From Burkholderiales bacterium UBA2463 (GTDB lineage Bacteria; Pseudomonadota; Gammaproteobacteria; Burkholderiales; Burkholderiaceae_A): 51,155 bases of DNA. The stretch spans positions 287,331 through 338,485 of the forward strand of contig DDPR01000010.1 of NCBI GenBank assembly GCA_002342295.1, read 5' to 3'. Positions 1 through 8,858 of this stretch are shown here, piece by piece. The translations under genes and the position numbers were made by a program. How positions within the stretch are numbered: position 1 is the first letter of the stretch; each line of letters starts with the position of its first letter. Under the pieces are notes generated by a model. The model was not told the origin of the DNA and did not search any database. It was given only the letters and a program-made list of their open reading frames with translations.

Positions 1-280
1 CCTTGGCCCCACCCCCGTGGCCGTCCTTGCCACCGTGACCATCGTCCTTTCCGCCGCCACCGTGGCCATCGCCCTCTGCAGCCTTGGCCTTCTCGGCCTC
101 AGCCTTCTTCAGGAGGGCCTCGACAGAATCCTGCTCGGGCTTGCTAAAGAAGCCTGTCACGGCGAGCGTTCCAACGACGGTGAGCACCACCAGGAGCACA
201 ATGCCGACCACTGCCAAGATCAGCATGATCGGCAGCTTCTTCTTTGGCGCGCCTTCTTCTTGTTGAATTTCCTCAGCCAT
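1..280 (-). CDS. fliL: Flagellar basal body-associated protein FliL (5' part, cut by window edge)
   Basis: FliL is an inner-membrane protein that surrounds the stator near the MS ring and supports motor torque. Only the first 93 codons are visible; the rest lies left of the window. The start ATG (278-280) has a good ribosome site (GGAAGGA) upstream. A short polar Lys-rich N-terminus (GAPKKKLP) is followed by one hydrophobic segment at about residues 16-46, then a polar linker with repeated His-Gly-Gly (GHGG) units. The layout and its place just after fliK fit FliL. The conserved periplasmic domain is out of view, so the call leans on context. The His/Gly-rich linker is unusual and could bind metal, which is a guess. 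Confidence 0.72.
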   Translation of the reverse strand, partial: MAEEIQQEEGAPKKKLPIMLILAVVGIVLLVVLTVVGTLAVTGFFSKPEQDSVEALLKKAEAEKAKAAEGDGHGGGGKDDGHGGKDGHGGGAK

Positions 281-304
281 GCTCAGAATCCTTCCATTGT
301 TTGT

Positions 305-1918
305 TTAAGCAAGCACATCAAGGCCGTCTGACAACGCTCGCGGCCCTGAGGAGACTGACCCCACCTCTGGAGTCGGCTCCGAAGCCGTATTTTTATGAGC
401 CTGATGTTGCTGCTCAGGCGCACCCTGACCGCCATTTTTCCGACGATCATCAGCGCCCACCCCAAGGTAAGCAACGTCCGTACCAGAGCGTTCCAGCACC
501 TCCCGCAGCCTTGGCAGATTATCCTGAATCATGTCCTTTGTGAGGGCTTGGCTTGTGCGGAAGACGGCCTCCAGCTCTCCTCCCCGCCAGTCAAGATCCA
601 CCTGAATTTTCCCGAGTTCCGAGGGGTGAACCTCCATCTCGCAGCGCCAATTTCCCTGAGAGATCTGCTGAATCAGCCTCTGACTCATGAGCTCGCCAAA
701 GCGCTGGGCCAGCTGATAGCCGTTCTGGGGGGCGTGACCACCCTGTCCACCCGACCCTCTTGCTGACGAATCGGCTCCGGACTGCGAAGAGGATCCACCC
801 TGCGAGGCGAGGGCGGAAGCCTGAGGCTGACCAGAGTCTGACGGGCGCGCTGAGGGCGAGTCCTCTGCGAAGGCACGCACCCCCGATCCATCGTCAAGGG
901 CCGACTGCTCTGCCCCCAAGCGGCCGAGGTCAGGGCCGCCTGCTGGGACGACACCCGATCGAAGGTCTATTGGCGGAAGTGTGGGCACACGCTCACCACC
1001 CTTCCCAAGCCTCGCTCCCTTTGACAAGGCGCCGAGTCGCTCATCAAGAAGTGCGGCGGTCTTGGGCGACTGGATGGCAAAGCGCATGGAGAGCACATGG
1101 GCTGCCGGAAGACTTTCCGAGGCACCCACAGCAGAAGTGGCCTGGCCGGAATCGAGAGGGGTCATGCGAATCTTTGAGGCCAGAGCAATGTTTGTAAGTG
1201 TGTCTTGACTAATTGACGTCTGCCCAACTTGGGCGCTGGCCTGTACCGGGGTCTGGCCCTGAGAGACGGCCTCGGAGGAGGAGACCCTGGCCATCGCTGT
1301 TGCCCGGGCCGCAGCCAGGAGCGCGCTCACCGAGTTATTCGAAGTTAGTGCCCCCTCTGACGCGAGTGGCGCGTGCGGAAGGGCCATGAGTTCGGACAGG
1401 GCCCTCTCATCGAGGCCTGAGGACTTGGCGTAGGCCGCCAAAGACTCATCAGTCAGGGGGGTATCGGCCACCAATAGGGTGGTCTCCCGGCCGATCATCA
1501 CAGCCTTTAACTGCAAGCCAGAGAGGGACTGGTCCACATCGGGCGCTGCGGGGGCCTGCATAACCGGACCCGCAGGCGCTGACTCTGCGGCTAGCGGTGC
1601 GGCGACCTCTGGGCCTGGTTGCGCGGCCGGGGCCGACTCTGGCGACGAGGGTCCGGAGGGCTTGGCCTGCGCGGCCTCATCCGGGGCTTTGGTCTGCTCT
1701 GTGCTCTGAGAGGACTGATCATCGGAGGTCTGCACCTGGGAGGGAGCGGCAGAATCTTGCCGCTCTGGCTGCTGCGCGTCGAATGCCTGGGAGAAAACCT
1801 CACCGAAAGCCGCTGGGGCCTGATCGGCCCCAGCGGGCGTCGAAGCCGCACGGGTGCTGGACTCCGCGCCAATCGAGAGGTTCGGGGAAAGAGGAACGGG
1901 TGTGCTCATACCCAGCAT
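305..1918 (-). CDS. fliK: Flagellar hook-length control protein FliK
   Basis: FliK measures hook length during flagellar assembly and switches the export gate from hook to filament substrates by contacting FlhB. The protein has 537 residues. Most of it is low-complexity Ala/Ser/Gln/Pro-rich sequence, typical of FliK. The recognisable part is the C-terminal Flg_hook domain at about residues 400-500, with the conserved stretch MEVHPSELGKIQVDLDW followed by a segment on single-residue changes in the array of chains (DNLPRLREVLERSG). The ATG at 1918 has AGGA eight bases upstream; a second ATG at 1909 is possible. fliL follows 24 bases downstream, so the two are probably cotranscribed leftward, divergent from flhA. 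Confidence 0.9.
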   Translation of the reverse strand: MLGMSTPVPLSPNLSIGAESSTRAASTPAGADQAPAAFGEVFSQAFDAQQPERQDSAAPSQVQTSDDQSSQSTEQTKAPDEAAQAKPSGPSSPESAPAAQPGPEVAAPLAAESAPAGPVMQAPAAPDVDQSLSGLQLKAVMIGRETTLLVADTPLTDESLAAYAKSSGLDERALSELMALPHAPLASEGALTSNNSVSALLAAARATAMARVSSSEAVSQGQTPVQASAQVGQTSISQDTLTNIALASKIRMTPLDSGQATSAVGASESLPAAHVLSMRFAIQSPKTAALLDERLGALSKGARLGKGGERVPTLPPIDLRSGVVPAGGPDLGRLGAEQSALDDGSGVRAFAEDSPSARPSDSGQPQASALASQGGSSSQSGADSSARGSGGQGGHAPQNGYQLAQRFGELMSQRLIQQISQGNWRCEMEVHPSELGKIQVDLDWRGGELEAVFRTSQALTKDMIQDNLPRLREVLERSGTDVAYLGVGADDRRKNGGQGAPEQQHQAHKNTASEPTPEVGSVSSGPRALSDGLDVLA

Positions 1919-1961
1919 TTAGCAAGTCCTGCACCAGAAGAACGCGCAAGAGAGTGGGCCT

Positions 1962-1978
1962 CTGGCACTGCGGTTGCT
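1962..1978 (+). promoter_or_regulatory. Sigma-54 (RpoN)-type promoter ahead of flhA
   Basis: The sequence CTGGCAC-TGCGG-TTGCT matches the sigma-54 consensus YTGGCACGRNNNTTGCW at all but one defined position. The invariant GG (1964-1965) and GC (1976-1977) have the required 12-base offset. Transcription would start near 1989, about 75 bases before the flhA ATG. It lies in the fliK-flhA divergent gap, the only intergenic space of the flhA-flhF-flhG-fliA operon. No activator site was identified. Function is inferred from the motif and position. Confidence 0.6.
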
Positions 1979-2063
1979 TCATCCCCTCTGAGGAGCTCAG
2001 CGTGAAGATGCTAAGCCCTTGATTTTTAACGTTTCATCAAAGCCAGAACGGGACGCATCGCAG

Positions 2064-4181
2064 ATGAGCAGCCTCACCTTGTCAAACCTCCGACAGACCT
2101 TTGAGCGTCTGAATCCGAGCGCGCTCAGCATTCCGCTGCTCGTTCTGCTCATCCTGTCGATGTTGGTGCTGCCAATGCCGCCCTTCCTCCTGGACGTGCT
2201 CTTCACCTTCAATATCTTGGTCAGCCTCATCGTCCTCATGGTGTCGATTGGTGTCACCCGACCCCTCGAATTCTCGTCTTTCCCCTCCATCCTTCTGCTG
2301 GCGACCATGCTGCGACTGGCCCTTAACGTAGCCTCCACGCGTGTGGTGCTGGTTGAGGGTCATAACGGCCCGGACGCAGCTGGCAAGGTGATCGAATCCT
2401 TTGGCCACTTCGTCATCGCCGGAAACTACCTGGTTGGCGTCATCATTTTCGCCATCCTCATGATCATCAACTTCATTGTGGTGACCAAAGGCGCTGGCCG
2501 AATCTCAGAGGTGATGGCCCGATTCACCCTCGATGCCATGCCCGGCAAGCAGATGGCCATCGATGCGGACCTGAACGCAGGACTCATCGACCAAGACACC
2601 GCAAAACGTCGCCGCGAGGAGATCAGCCAGGAATCCGACTTCTTCGGGTCGATGGACGGTGCGTCCAAGTTCGTCAAGGGTGACGCGATTGCCGCCCTCA
2701 TCATTCTGTTCATTAATGTGGTGGGAGGCATCATCATTGGCGTGACCCAGCACGGACTGTCTTTCAAGTCCGCTGGCCAGACCTACGTGCTCCTCACCAT
2801 TGGTGATGGCCTGGTTGCTCAGATTCCTGCCCTCTTCTTGTCGCTGGCCACCGCAATCATCGTCACGCGCGTGACCACCAGCCAAGATATGGCAACCCAG
2901 GCCAAAGACCAGCTGGCCAACCCCACCGCACTCTTTATCTCCTCGGGCATCCTCACTGCACTGGGCATGGTTCCCGGCATGCCCAGCTTCGTCTTCCTCA
3001 CCCTCGCCCTGGTCTCTGCGGGTCTGGGCTACCTCGTCATGAGAGATCGGGGACGATCCACCGAACAGGCCGCAGTTGAAAAGGCGGCGGCTGCTGCTGA
3101 TGCGCCCAAAGAGCTGGACTGGGACGATGTCGACACCGTCGACGTCGTCGGCCTCGAAATTGGGTACGGCCTCATTCCCCTGGTAAACACCGAAACTGGG
3201 GGGCAGCTCATGAACCGCGTGAAGGGCGTTCGCAAGAAACTCTCGGCAGAGCTGGGCTATCTGGTTCAGCCCGTCCGAATCCGAGACTCGCTAAACCTCG
3301 ACCCCGACAGCTATCGAATCATCATTAATGGCGTGACACGCGGCAAGGGGGAAATCAAACCCGGTCGTGAACTCGCCATCTCCCCAGGCAAGGTCTACGG
3401 ATCGGTGGAGGGCATTGCAACCAAAGACCCCGCTTTTGGTTTGGACGCCGTCTGGATTGACCCCTCTCAGCGCGACTACGCCCGCACGCTCGGATACACC
3501 GTGGTCGATGGAGCAACGGCCATTGCCACCCATCTCAACAAGGTGCTGCGCGAGGGCGCGGCTGAACTGCTCAGCCATGATGAGACTCAGCAGCTTCTGA
3601 ACAAGCTGTCTGCTCGCTTTCCCAAACTGGTCGAAGACCTGGTGCCAGCCAAACTTCCCCTCGGAACGATTACTCGGGTGCTACAAAATCTTCTCGAAGA
3701 GGGCGTGGCCATTCGGGATATGCGCTCGATTGTGGAGGCCCTCTCAGAGTCCTGCGCCCGCACGCAGGACCCCGCAGAGCTCACCAACCTGGTTCGGCCC
3801 CGTCTGGGTCGCATGATCGTTCAGCCCCTGCTCGACACCAACGACACCCTGGCGGTGATGACGCTTGACCCGGCCCTGGAGCAGATCCTTCACAACATCA
3901 TTCAGCAGCACAAGGGAGACCCTTCCAACATCGTGCTGGAGCCCAACCTGGCCGAGGGGCTCTTTCGCGCAATGCGTGAGAGCACTCGCAAGATTGAGGA
4001 CGATGGCAACACGCCCGTGCTGGTGGTCTCACCCGTGCTTCGCCCCTGGCTGGCCCGAGCGGCTCGTCACCGGGTAGAGGGCCTCACCGTGCTCTCGTAT
4101 AGCGAGATTCCCGATGACCAGTCGGTCAAAGTCCTAGAGACCGTTGAAGTCTCCGCCCGCGACGGCCAAGAACCTGCCTAA
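2064..4181 (+). CDS. flhA: Flagellar type III export gate protein FlhA
   Basis: FlhA is the large inner-membrane component of the flagellar type III export gate; it forms a nonameric ring that couples the proton gradient to export and docks chaperone-substrate complexes. From the ATG at 2064 it has 705 residues, the normal length. About eight hydrophobic helices fill residues 25-330, and the C-terminal cytoplasmic domain fills about 350-700. The FHIPEP-family signature is clear at about residues 145-172 (MPGKQMAIDADLNAG). The frame is open upstream to a TTG at 2019, but homology begins near MSSLTLSN, so 2064 is preferred. It leads an operon with flhF, flhG and fliA. flhB, the usual neighbour, is not immediately upstream. 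Confidence 0.95.
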   Translation: MSSLTLSNLRQTFERLNPSALSIPLLVLLILSMLVLPMPPFLLDVLFTFNILVSLIVLMVSIGVTRPLEFSSFPSILLLATMLRLALNVASTRVVLVEGHNGPDAAGKVIESFGHFVIAGNYLVGVIIFAILMIINFIVVTKGAGRISEVMARFTLDAMPGKQMAIDADLNAGLIDQDTAKRRREEISQESDFFGSMDGASKFVKGDAIAALIILFINVVGGIIIGVTQHGLSFKSAGQTYVLLTIGDGLVAQIPALFLSLATAIIVTRVTTSQDMATQAKDQLANPTALFISSGILTALGMVPGMPSFVFLTLALVSAGLGYLVMRDRGRSTEQAAVEKAAAAADAPKELDWDDVDTVDVVGLEIGYGLIPLVNTETGGQLMNRVKGVRKKLSAELGYLVQPVRIRDSLNLDPDSYRIIINGVTRGKGEIKPGRELAISPGKVYGSVEGIATKDPAFGLDAVWIDPSQRDYARTLGYTVVDGATAIATHLNKVLREGAAELLSHDETQQLLNKLSARFPKLVEDLVPAKLPLGTITRVLQNLLEEGVAIRDMRSIVEALSESCARTQDPAELTNLVRPRLGRMIVQPLLDTNDTLAVMTLDPALEQILHNIIQQHKGDPSNIVLEPNLAEGLFRAMRESTRKIEDDGNTPVLVVSPVLRPWLARAARHRVEGLTVLSYSEIPDDQSVKVLETVEVSARDGQEPA

Positions 4182-4209
4182 CTTTTAGAGAAAGAGAACG
4201 AGGCTCACC

Positions 4210-5487
4210 ATGGAACTCAAACGAATTGTGGCCAAAGACCTCCGGTCCGCGACCGAGAGGGCCGTCAGCCTCTATGGCAAAGATGCCCTGGTCATTTCTC
4301 ATGAGCTCGTCAACGGGCAGACCGAGATCATTGTCGCCACCGACATTCAGGCAGATGGCGCAGAACTCTTTGAAGCCTCAGCCGCTCCTGAGACCCCTCG
4401 GACGGAGGCGACCGATTTCCGTGAACTTCTCACGCAGAATCTAGAGGGTGCGATCCGCCCAGATGGCCCCCACGCAGACGCGCCCTCGAGCACGCAAGAG
4501 GACCTTGGCGACCGAGATCGCATCAGGGCCCGAGAGATTGTCGATCTGGTTCGCCAAGAGATGGCAAGCCTCAGACGAGAGCTGCGGGTGGGCCAGCAAG
4601 GCCTTGGATTTGTCCATGCGCACTCGGCGGCATCGAGCTCCGCAGCCAGACAACTCGATCGCGCACTCGAGAACGACCACGCGCCCTCGGGTCTTCGCAT
4701 GCTGCTCTCAGAGGAACTCGCACAGATTGACAGCATCGATCAGGGTCTGGTGCGTCTCGCTGACATTCTGCGCACCACCCTAAATGACACACCGGCGCTT
4801 GAGGGGCCACTCACAGGGCTTCACGCCCTCTTTGGTCCATCGGGTGCGGGGAAGACCACCATGATTGCAAGGCTGGCGCTTCAGGCCTCGGATGCCTTTG
4901 GGCCCGAGCGCGTCACTGTGATCAGCTGGGCCGACTCCAAACCTGGCGCCTGGAATCACATCCAGCTGGCCTGCTCTCGCGTGGGCGTGGAATGCGTTCG
5001 CTGCCAAGACCCCGACCTGCTTCACAGCCTCATCGAGGACTTGGGTACGCGCGCCACCATTCTGATAGACACGCCTGGAATTGAGATGATCCGCAATCGA
5101 CAGCGCCTAGCCGATCTCGTGCCCGAGGCGCAGTTGCACCTCGTGCTGCCCGCGGATGTCGCCTCACATCAGGCCGAGAGACTCCTGCGAAGCTTCCCTT
5201 GGCAGAGCCTTCTGCTGAGCAAACTCGATGAGGCCCACCACGCCTGGGGCATCATTTCTGCGCTCAGTCACACCCCAGCCGTTCTCTATCACCAGGCCGG
5301 CTCGGGCTTTAGTGCGGCGCATGCACAGGACATGTCGGTCTCCCACCTCGTCAAGTTCGCGGTCGACCGACTGGGAGCGAACAGCCTCGACATCCCCGTG
5401 CAAACCGATCCCGCTAGAATGAAGAGCAGTGTTCCCGGGGGCGCCACATGGGCGGCCGCCAGTCGACCTCCAGCAGCCTCCATCTAG
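4210..5487 (+). CDS. flhF: Flagellar biosynthesis GTPase FlhF (SRP-type)
   Basis: FlhF is an SRP/FtsY-family GTPase that sets flagellar position, usually at a pole, and is antagonised by FlhG. The protein has 425 residues: an N-terminal basic domain (MELKRIVAKDLRSATERAV), a variable middle segment, then the NG GTPase core. The P-loop GPSGAGKTT is at about residues 210-218, the G3-like DTPG near 287 and the G4-like SKLDE near 336. G3 reads DTPG where DTAG is usual, a small variation. It lies 28 bases after flhA and 10 bases before flhG, in the usual flhA-flhF-flhG order. The FlhF/FlhG pair suggests control of flagellar number and site, probably polar, which is inference. Confidence 0.93.
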   Translation: MELKRIVAKDLRSATERAVSLYGKDALVISHELVNGQTEIIVATDIQADGAELFEASAAPETPRTEATDFRELLTQNLEGAIRPDGPHADAPSSTQEDLGDRDRIRAREIVDLVRQEMASLRRELRVGQQGLGFVHAHSAASSSAARQLDRALENDHAPSGLRMLLSEELAQIDSIDQGLVRLADILRTTLNDTPALEGPLTGLHALFGPSGAGKTTMIARLALQASDAFGPERVTVISWADSKPGAWNHIQLACSRVGVECVRCQDPDLLHSLIEDLGTRATILIDTPGIEMIRNRQRLADLVPEAQLHLVLPADVASHQAERLLRSFPWQSLLLSKLDEAHHAWGIISALSHTPAVLYHQAGSGFSAAHAQDMSVSHLVKFAVDRLGANSLDIPVQTDPARMKSSVPGGATWAAASRPPAASI

Positions 5488-5497
5488 CGAGCAGCGT

Positions 5498-6307
5498 ATG
5501 AATCATCGACCGAGGGTCATCGGGGTCGCCAGTGGGAAGGGCGGCGTCGGCAAGACCACAGTCTCCATCAACCTCGCGGTGGCTATGGCGCAGGCTGGGC
5601 ATCGGGTCATGCTCTTTGATTCCGACACCGGCCTGGCCAACGCACAAATCGCTCTCGGTCAACGCGTTGTGCATCACATCGGCCATGTCCTCTCCGGAGA
5701 GAAAACGCTCTCAGAGATCGTCGCCAAAACCCCCCACGGCATTCTTCTGGTTCCGGGCGGCTCGGGCGTGAGAGAAATCTCCTCCCTGAGTACCCTGACC
5801 TCGGGCGGGCTCGTGCAGGCTTTTTCGGAGTTTGCCGACCAGATAGATGTCCTCATCGTAGACGCCGCGGCCGGGCTGTCCGATCAGGTCATTACGTTCA
5901 TGCGGGCTGTCGACTACCGCCTCATTGTCATTCGAGACGAACCCTCATCGATTGCCGATGCCTACGGCATCATCAAGGTGCTCTCCCAAGAGGGTGTGAC
6001 CGAGAAGATTGTTCTGCTGCCCAACATGATGGAAGACGACGCAGCGGGCGCAACCCTCCATGCCCGACTCAATGACGTGACCAAGCGCTTTCTCAATCTC
6101 TCGCTCTCCTACGTGGGCTGCATCCGCTCCGATGAACTGGTGCTCGATGCGCTGCGCAAACAGACCTCGGTCCTTGAGCACGCCCCAGGCAGCGCGGCAT
6201 CTCGGGACTTCCGAGTCCTGGCCGAGGCTGTAACAAACCTGCCCCGCCCAGCCCTACGCTCAGCAGAGTTCTCATTCTTTAACGACCGCAAGACGGCGAA
6301 CGCCTAG
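5498..6307 (+). CDS. flhG: Flagellar number regulator FlhG (MinD-like ATPase)
   Basis: FlhG (also FleN or YlxH) is a MinD/ParA-type ATPase that limits flagellar number and stimulates FlhF GTP hydrolysis. With the ATG at 5498 it has 269 residues and opens directly with the deviant Walker A motif (GKGGVGKTT, residues 13-21). The Walker A' segment VMLFDSDTGLANAQIAL and the Walker B-like VLIVDAAAGLSD follow. The frame is open upstream to a GTG at 5429 inside flhF, but that extension resembles nothing and homology begins at 5498. The ribosome site is weak, so translation is probably coupled to flhF, 10 bases upstream. fliA begins one base after the stop. Confidence 0.92.
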   Translation: MNHRPRVIGVASGKGGVGKTTVSINLAVAMAQAGHRVMLFDSDTGLANAQIALGQRVVHHIGHVLSGEKTLSEIVAKTPHGILLVPGGSGVREISSLSTLTSGGLVQAFSEFADQIDVLIVDAAAGLSDQVITFMRAVDYRLIVIRDEPSSIADAYGIIKVLSQEGVTEKIVLLPNMMEDDAAGATLHARLNDVTKRFLNLSLSYVGCIRSDELVLDALRKQTSVLEHAPGSAASRDFRVLAEAVTNLPRPALRSAEFSFFNDRKTANA

Positions 6308-6308
6308 C

Positions 6309-7046
6309 ATGGCCAACAGATCCACCGACGCCCACCAGCTCTACGCTCAGCATGAGAACGAGATGGAGGCGCTCGTGATGGCGCATCTTGACCTGGTCAA
6401 GCGCATCTCTCTGCATCTGCGCGCGCGGCTGATGTCCTTTATGGACCTCCCTGAGCTCATCCAGGTGGGGACCGTCGGCCTTCTGGAGGCCGCAAAGAGT
6501 TTCGATCCGTCAAAAGGCATTCCCTTCGAGCACTTTGCGCACAGCCGAGTGCGGGGTGCCATCTTTGACGAGGTCAGGCGCATGTCCACCATGCCCCGAT
6601 CGGCTGTGGCCATCCACAAACAGCACTCCGCGGAAAGCCGCCAACTCTCGACTGAGCTAGGCCGCGAGCCCTCTCAGGCAGAGGTCGCGGCCGCACTGGG
6701 CAAAGACAGCGAAGATTTCCATGAGGAAAGGCGCAAGGCGGCGCAGTACCACACGGTCTATTTGGAGGACGTGGCCGAGCAGGCCTATGCCATCCCCGAC
6801 GAGCGCAGCCGCCAGCCTGATGCGCTGGCAGAGGAATCGCAGTTCATGGAAGTGCTGGTTCGAGCCATCGAACAGCTGCCTGAGCGCGACCAGCTCGTCA
6901 TGTCGCTCTACTACCAAGACGAGCTGAACCTCAAGGAGATCGGACTGGTGCTCGATGTCTCGGAGTCACGCGTCAGCCAGATCCTGTCGGCCAACGTCAA
7001 AAAGATTCGAAAAACGCTTGGGCTTGAGCGCCCAAGCTCTGATTAA
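6309..7046 (+). CDS. fliA: Flagellar sigma factor FliA (sigma-28)
   Basis: FliA is the sigma factor for late flagellar genes such as filament, chemotaxis and stator genes. The protein has 245 residues. Region 2 is visible at about residues 20-95 (DLPELIQVGTVGLLEAA and FDPSKGIPFEHFAHSRVRG), region 3 at about 105-160 and the region 4 helix-turn-helix at about 190-238 (LNLKEIGLVLDVSESRVSQI). It starts one base after the flhG stop, so it is translationally linked. Its TAA shares the tetranucleotide TTAA (7043-7046) with the stop of the convergent next gene. Two motifs resembling its promoter occur downstream (13197 and 15371), which suggests its targets include the motAB and fliS units. Confidence 0.95.
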   Translation: MANRSTDAHQLYAQHENEMEALVMAHLDLVKRISLHLRARLMSFMDLPELIQVGTVGLLEAAKSFDPSKGIPFEHFAHSRVRGAIFDEVRRMSTMPRSAVAIHKQHSAESRQLSTELGREPSQAEVAAALGKDSEDFHEERRKAAQYHTVYLEDVAEQAYAIPDERSRQPDALAEESQFMEVLVRAIEQLPERDQLVMSLYYQDELNLKEIGLVLDVSESRVSQILSANVKKIRKTLGLERPSSD

Positions 7047-7831
7047 GCCGCAACCGCCTCTCTTTCGGCTGGGGCGGTTAAGGGCACTTCAAGCGACATA
7101 CTCTCTGCTGGCGCGGGGACCTCGTCGGCCGCGGGTGCTACGCCCTCCAACAGAGGAACCTCACCGGGCAAGACCACCAGCCTTCGGGCAAGGGTCTGGC
7201 CACGGGGCTCAAGCTCGGTGCGATTAAACAGGGTGTCACAGACCTCTGCGAAGCGGCCCCGAAGGTCCTCAAGGTTCTTCTCGGTCACGCTCGCCGAATC
7301 AAAGCCCGCCTGATAAATGCTGTCCGCATGCTGCTGAGGAATCCAGGAAGGAACAAAACCGTCCACGCCGGAGACCTTGGCACGGTTACTCGGCACCTTG
7401 GAGTGATTCGCACGCCCATGCTCAGCGCCCTCCATGAAAAGCTGCTGAATATGCTTGGTGAGCACGAGTTGGTAGCGCCCCTTAAGGCTGGCCACGAACT
7501 CTGGCTCAGCGCCGGGTACGGGCTTGCCCGTCATGGCGTCCCACAGTCGCTTGCCCACCAGGGAGCCAAAGTGAGCATCTGGCGGCTCTGCGGGGGGTGC
7601 GGCCTCGGCAGATTCCGGTGGATTGGTCTCAGCAGGGGCCTGCGCGGACGCTGAGGTCTCGCTCTCCTCGGTAGCCTCTGCAGAGCCCTGCTCAGACCCC
7701 TGCGGGTCCTGCTCAGTCTCTTCTGGGGCCACGGCCGATTGGAGTACCCGCACATGATCGACGACCGCCAGCAGCAGGACCACGACCACAGCCAGCAGAG
7801 TCAAAATGAAAAATAGAAGAACTGTGTCCAT
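7043..7831 (-). CDS. Uncharacterised membrane-anchored protein
   Basis: I do not recognise this 262-residue protein. It opens with a single strong hydrophobic helix (residues 4-24, LLFFILTLLAVVVVLLLAVV) and almost no N-terminal tail. A low-complexity Glu/Ala/Pro/Ser-rich linker runs from about 36 to 82. The C-terminal 180 residues look soluble and folded, with amphipathic helices and one Cys. The expected topology is a bitopic anchor, with the orientation of the soluble domain uncertain. It is convergent with fliA and overlaps it by four bases. The gene to its right is on the same strand but 106 bases away, so shared transcription is uncertain. It could be motility-linked by position alone. 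Confidence 0.6.
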   Translation of the reverse strand: MDTVLLFFILTLLAVVVVLLLAVVDHVRVLQSAVAPEETEQDPQGSEQGSAEATEESETSASAQAPAETNPPESAEAAPPAEPPDAHFGSLVGKRLWDAMTGKPVPGAEPEFVASLKGRYQLVLTKHIQQLFMEGAEHGRANHSKVPSNRAKVSGVDGFVPSWIPQQHADSIYQAGFDSASVTEKNLEDLRGRFAEVCDTLFNRTELEPRGQTLARRLVVLPGEVPLLEGVAPAADEVPAPAESMSLEVPLTAPAEREAVAA

Positions 7832-7902
7832 AGTGAAGCCGCGCTACCCCCTGAGGATACCCATCCTCGCACCGAATTCGATTGCTTGAATGGGGAATCG
7901 GT

Positions 7903-7917
7903 GGTCCGCGGCGGACC
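7903..7917. repeat. Short GC inverted repeat in a gene gap
   Basis: A perfect 6-bp inverted repeat GGTCCG-CGG-CGGACC lies between two leftward genes of unknown function. It could slow RNA polymerase after the gene to its right, but no T-tract follows on either strand. Only the inverted repeat is seen; a role is not shown. Confidence 0.3.
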
Positions 7918-7937
7918 TTGAGGAGAAACTGCTTCTT

Positions 7938-8492
7938 CTAAGCGCCGGGCTTGCCCTGAGTGTCTGGGTCGTCTGACTCCGACCCCTCTCCCTCGGAATC
8001 TGACTCCTCGCCACTCTCTTCCGCCTCTAGCTCGTCGCGAAGAAAGCGCAGCGCCTCAAAGGGGGTGTCGAGATGAAGAGCCTCTGAGATTTTGTCGGCG
8101 ATGCCCTGGGCCATCTCGATGGCCCCTGCAGCGTCGACCTCTTCGAGCTGATAGGCGGACGCCACCTTAAAGATCTCTTCTACATAGGGCAATGGGAGGT
8201 AGACGATCACCTCACCGTTTACTGAATTCACCGTCTGAAAAGCCTTCCGCGCGGGCGGCTCGGGCTTTTCCTCGCCCGCGGCAAGCGCCAGCATGCATCG
8301 GTCGGCATAGTCCGCCGCGCTCTCTGCGGCCTCTACGAAGAACTTGTCGAAGGCGGCCTTGCACCGAAGGCCAAGACGGATCCGGAGGGCGCGAATCTCG
8401 CGAGTCTCTTTCTCTGCCTCAGTGGCGAGCTCGTAATCTCGCTTTGCAGCAATGAAAGCCTGCTTGTCTCCGCTCGAAAATAAACCTGCCAT
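7938..8492 (-). CDS. Uncharacterised soluble protein with acidic tail
   Basis: I do not recognise this 184-residue protein. It has no signal peptide or membrane helix. Residues 10-75 are charged and probably helical (EAEKETREIRALRIRLGL), followed by a short region with a likely strand (GEVIVYLPLPYVEEIF), further helices, and a strongly acidic Ser/Glu/Asp tail from about 153 that ends GKPGA. The acidic tail suggests binding to basic partners or salt-tolerant solubility, which is only a guess. The start ATG has GAGGGC a few bases upstream. It sits in a leftward run of unknown genes, with 48 bases separating it from the exported small protein to its right. Confidence 0.6.
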   Translation of the reverse strand: MAGLFSSGDKQAFIAAKRDYELATEAEKETREIRALRIRLGLRCKAAFDKFFVEAAESAADYADRCMLALAAGEEKPEPPARKAFQTVNSVNGEVIVYLPLPYVEEIFKVASAYQLEEVDAAGAIEMAQGIADKISEALHLDTPFEALRFLRDELEAEESGEESDSEGEGSESDDPDTQGKPGA

Positions 8493-8540
8493 GAACGCCC
8501 TCAGCTTTCGCTATCGAGGAGCAAGTATAGGCTCAAAACC

Positions 8541-8858
8541 TCAGCGTTCTGTGATGATTCGGCACGGAGCCGCAATCTTTCGCTCCGCGCGCATCTGCTC
8601 GCAGCGGTCCATCGCTTTGCGCGCCGCAACAGCGGAGATCTTCACGTAGATCGAGCAGGTAAAGACCGTGCTCTCCCGATCGTATCCATCGTAAGCCGCT
8701 GCACACCGACCGACCGTCCCAAGATCGGGCTTGTAACTGAGCCACCGGTCATGTAGTTCGGGTGGCAGATCCGAGACTCTCATGGTTGGCCAGGGCTCGG
8801 TGGCCATGACCTGACCCGCAAAGACCAAGACCAAAAGAAGACAGACCCTCTGAATCAT
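8541..8858 (-). CDS. Small exported cysteine-containing protein, unknown
   Basis: This 105-residue protein starts at the ATG at 8858. A clear Sec signal peptide (MIQRVCLLLVLVFAGQVMA) is likely cleaved after residue 19, before TEPWP. The mature part is about 86 residues with four cysteines (GRC, FTC, DRC, APC), consistent with two disulfides in the periplasm. The frame is open further upstream to 8993, but the signal peptide and a good ribosome site (GGGGAG, nine bases before) fix the start. The ATG shares one base with the stop of the methyltransferase-like gene upstream (TAATG), so the two are translationally coupled. The family is not recognised. Confidence 0.6.
   Translation of the reverse strand: MIQRVCLLLVLVFAGQVMATEPWPTMRVSDLPPELHDRWLSYKPDLGTVGRCAAAYDGYDRESTVFTCSIYVKISAVAARKAMDRCEQMRAERKIAAPCRIITER

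Noticed and set aside
1921..1943. Second sigma-54-like string on the minus strand ahead of fliK
   Set aside because: It has the right GG-GC spacing, but it overlaps the fliK ribosome site, so its predicted start would fall inside the gene.
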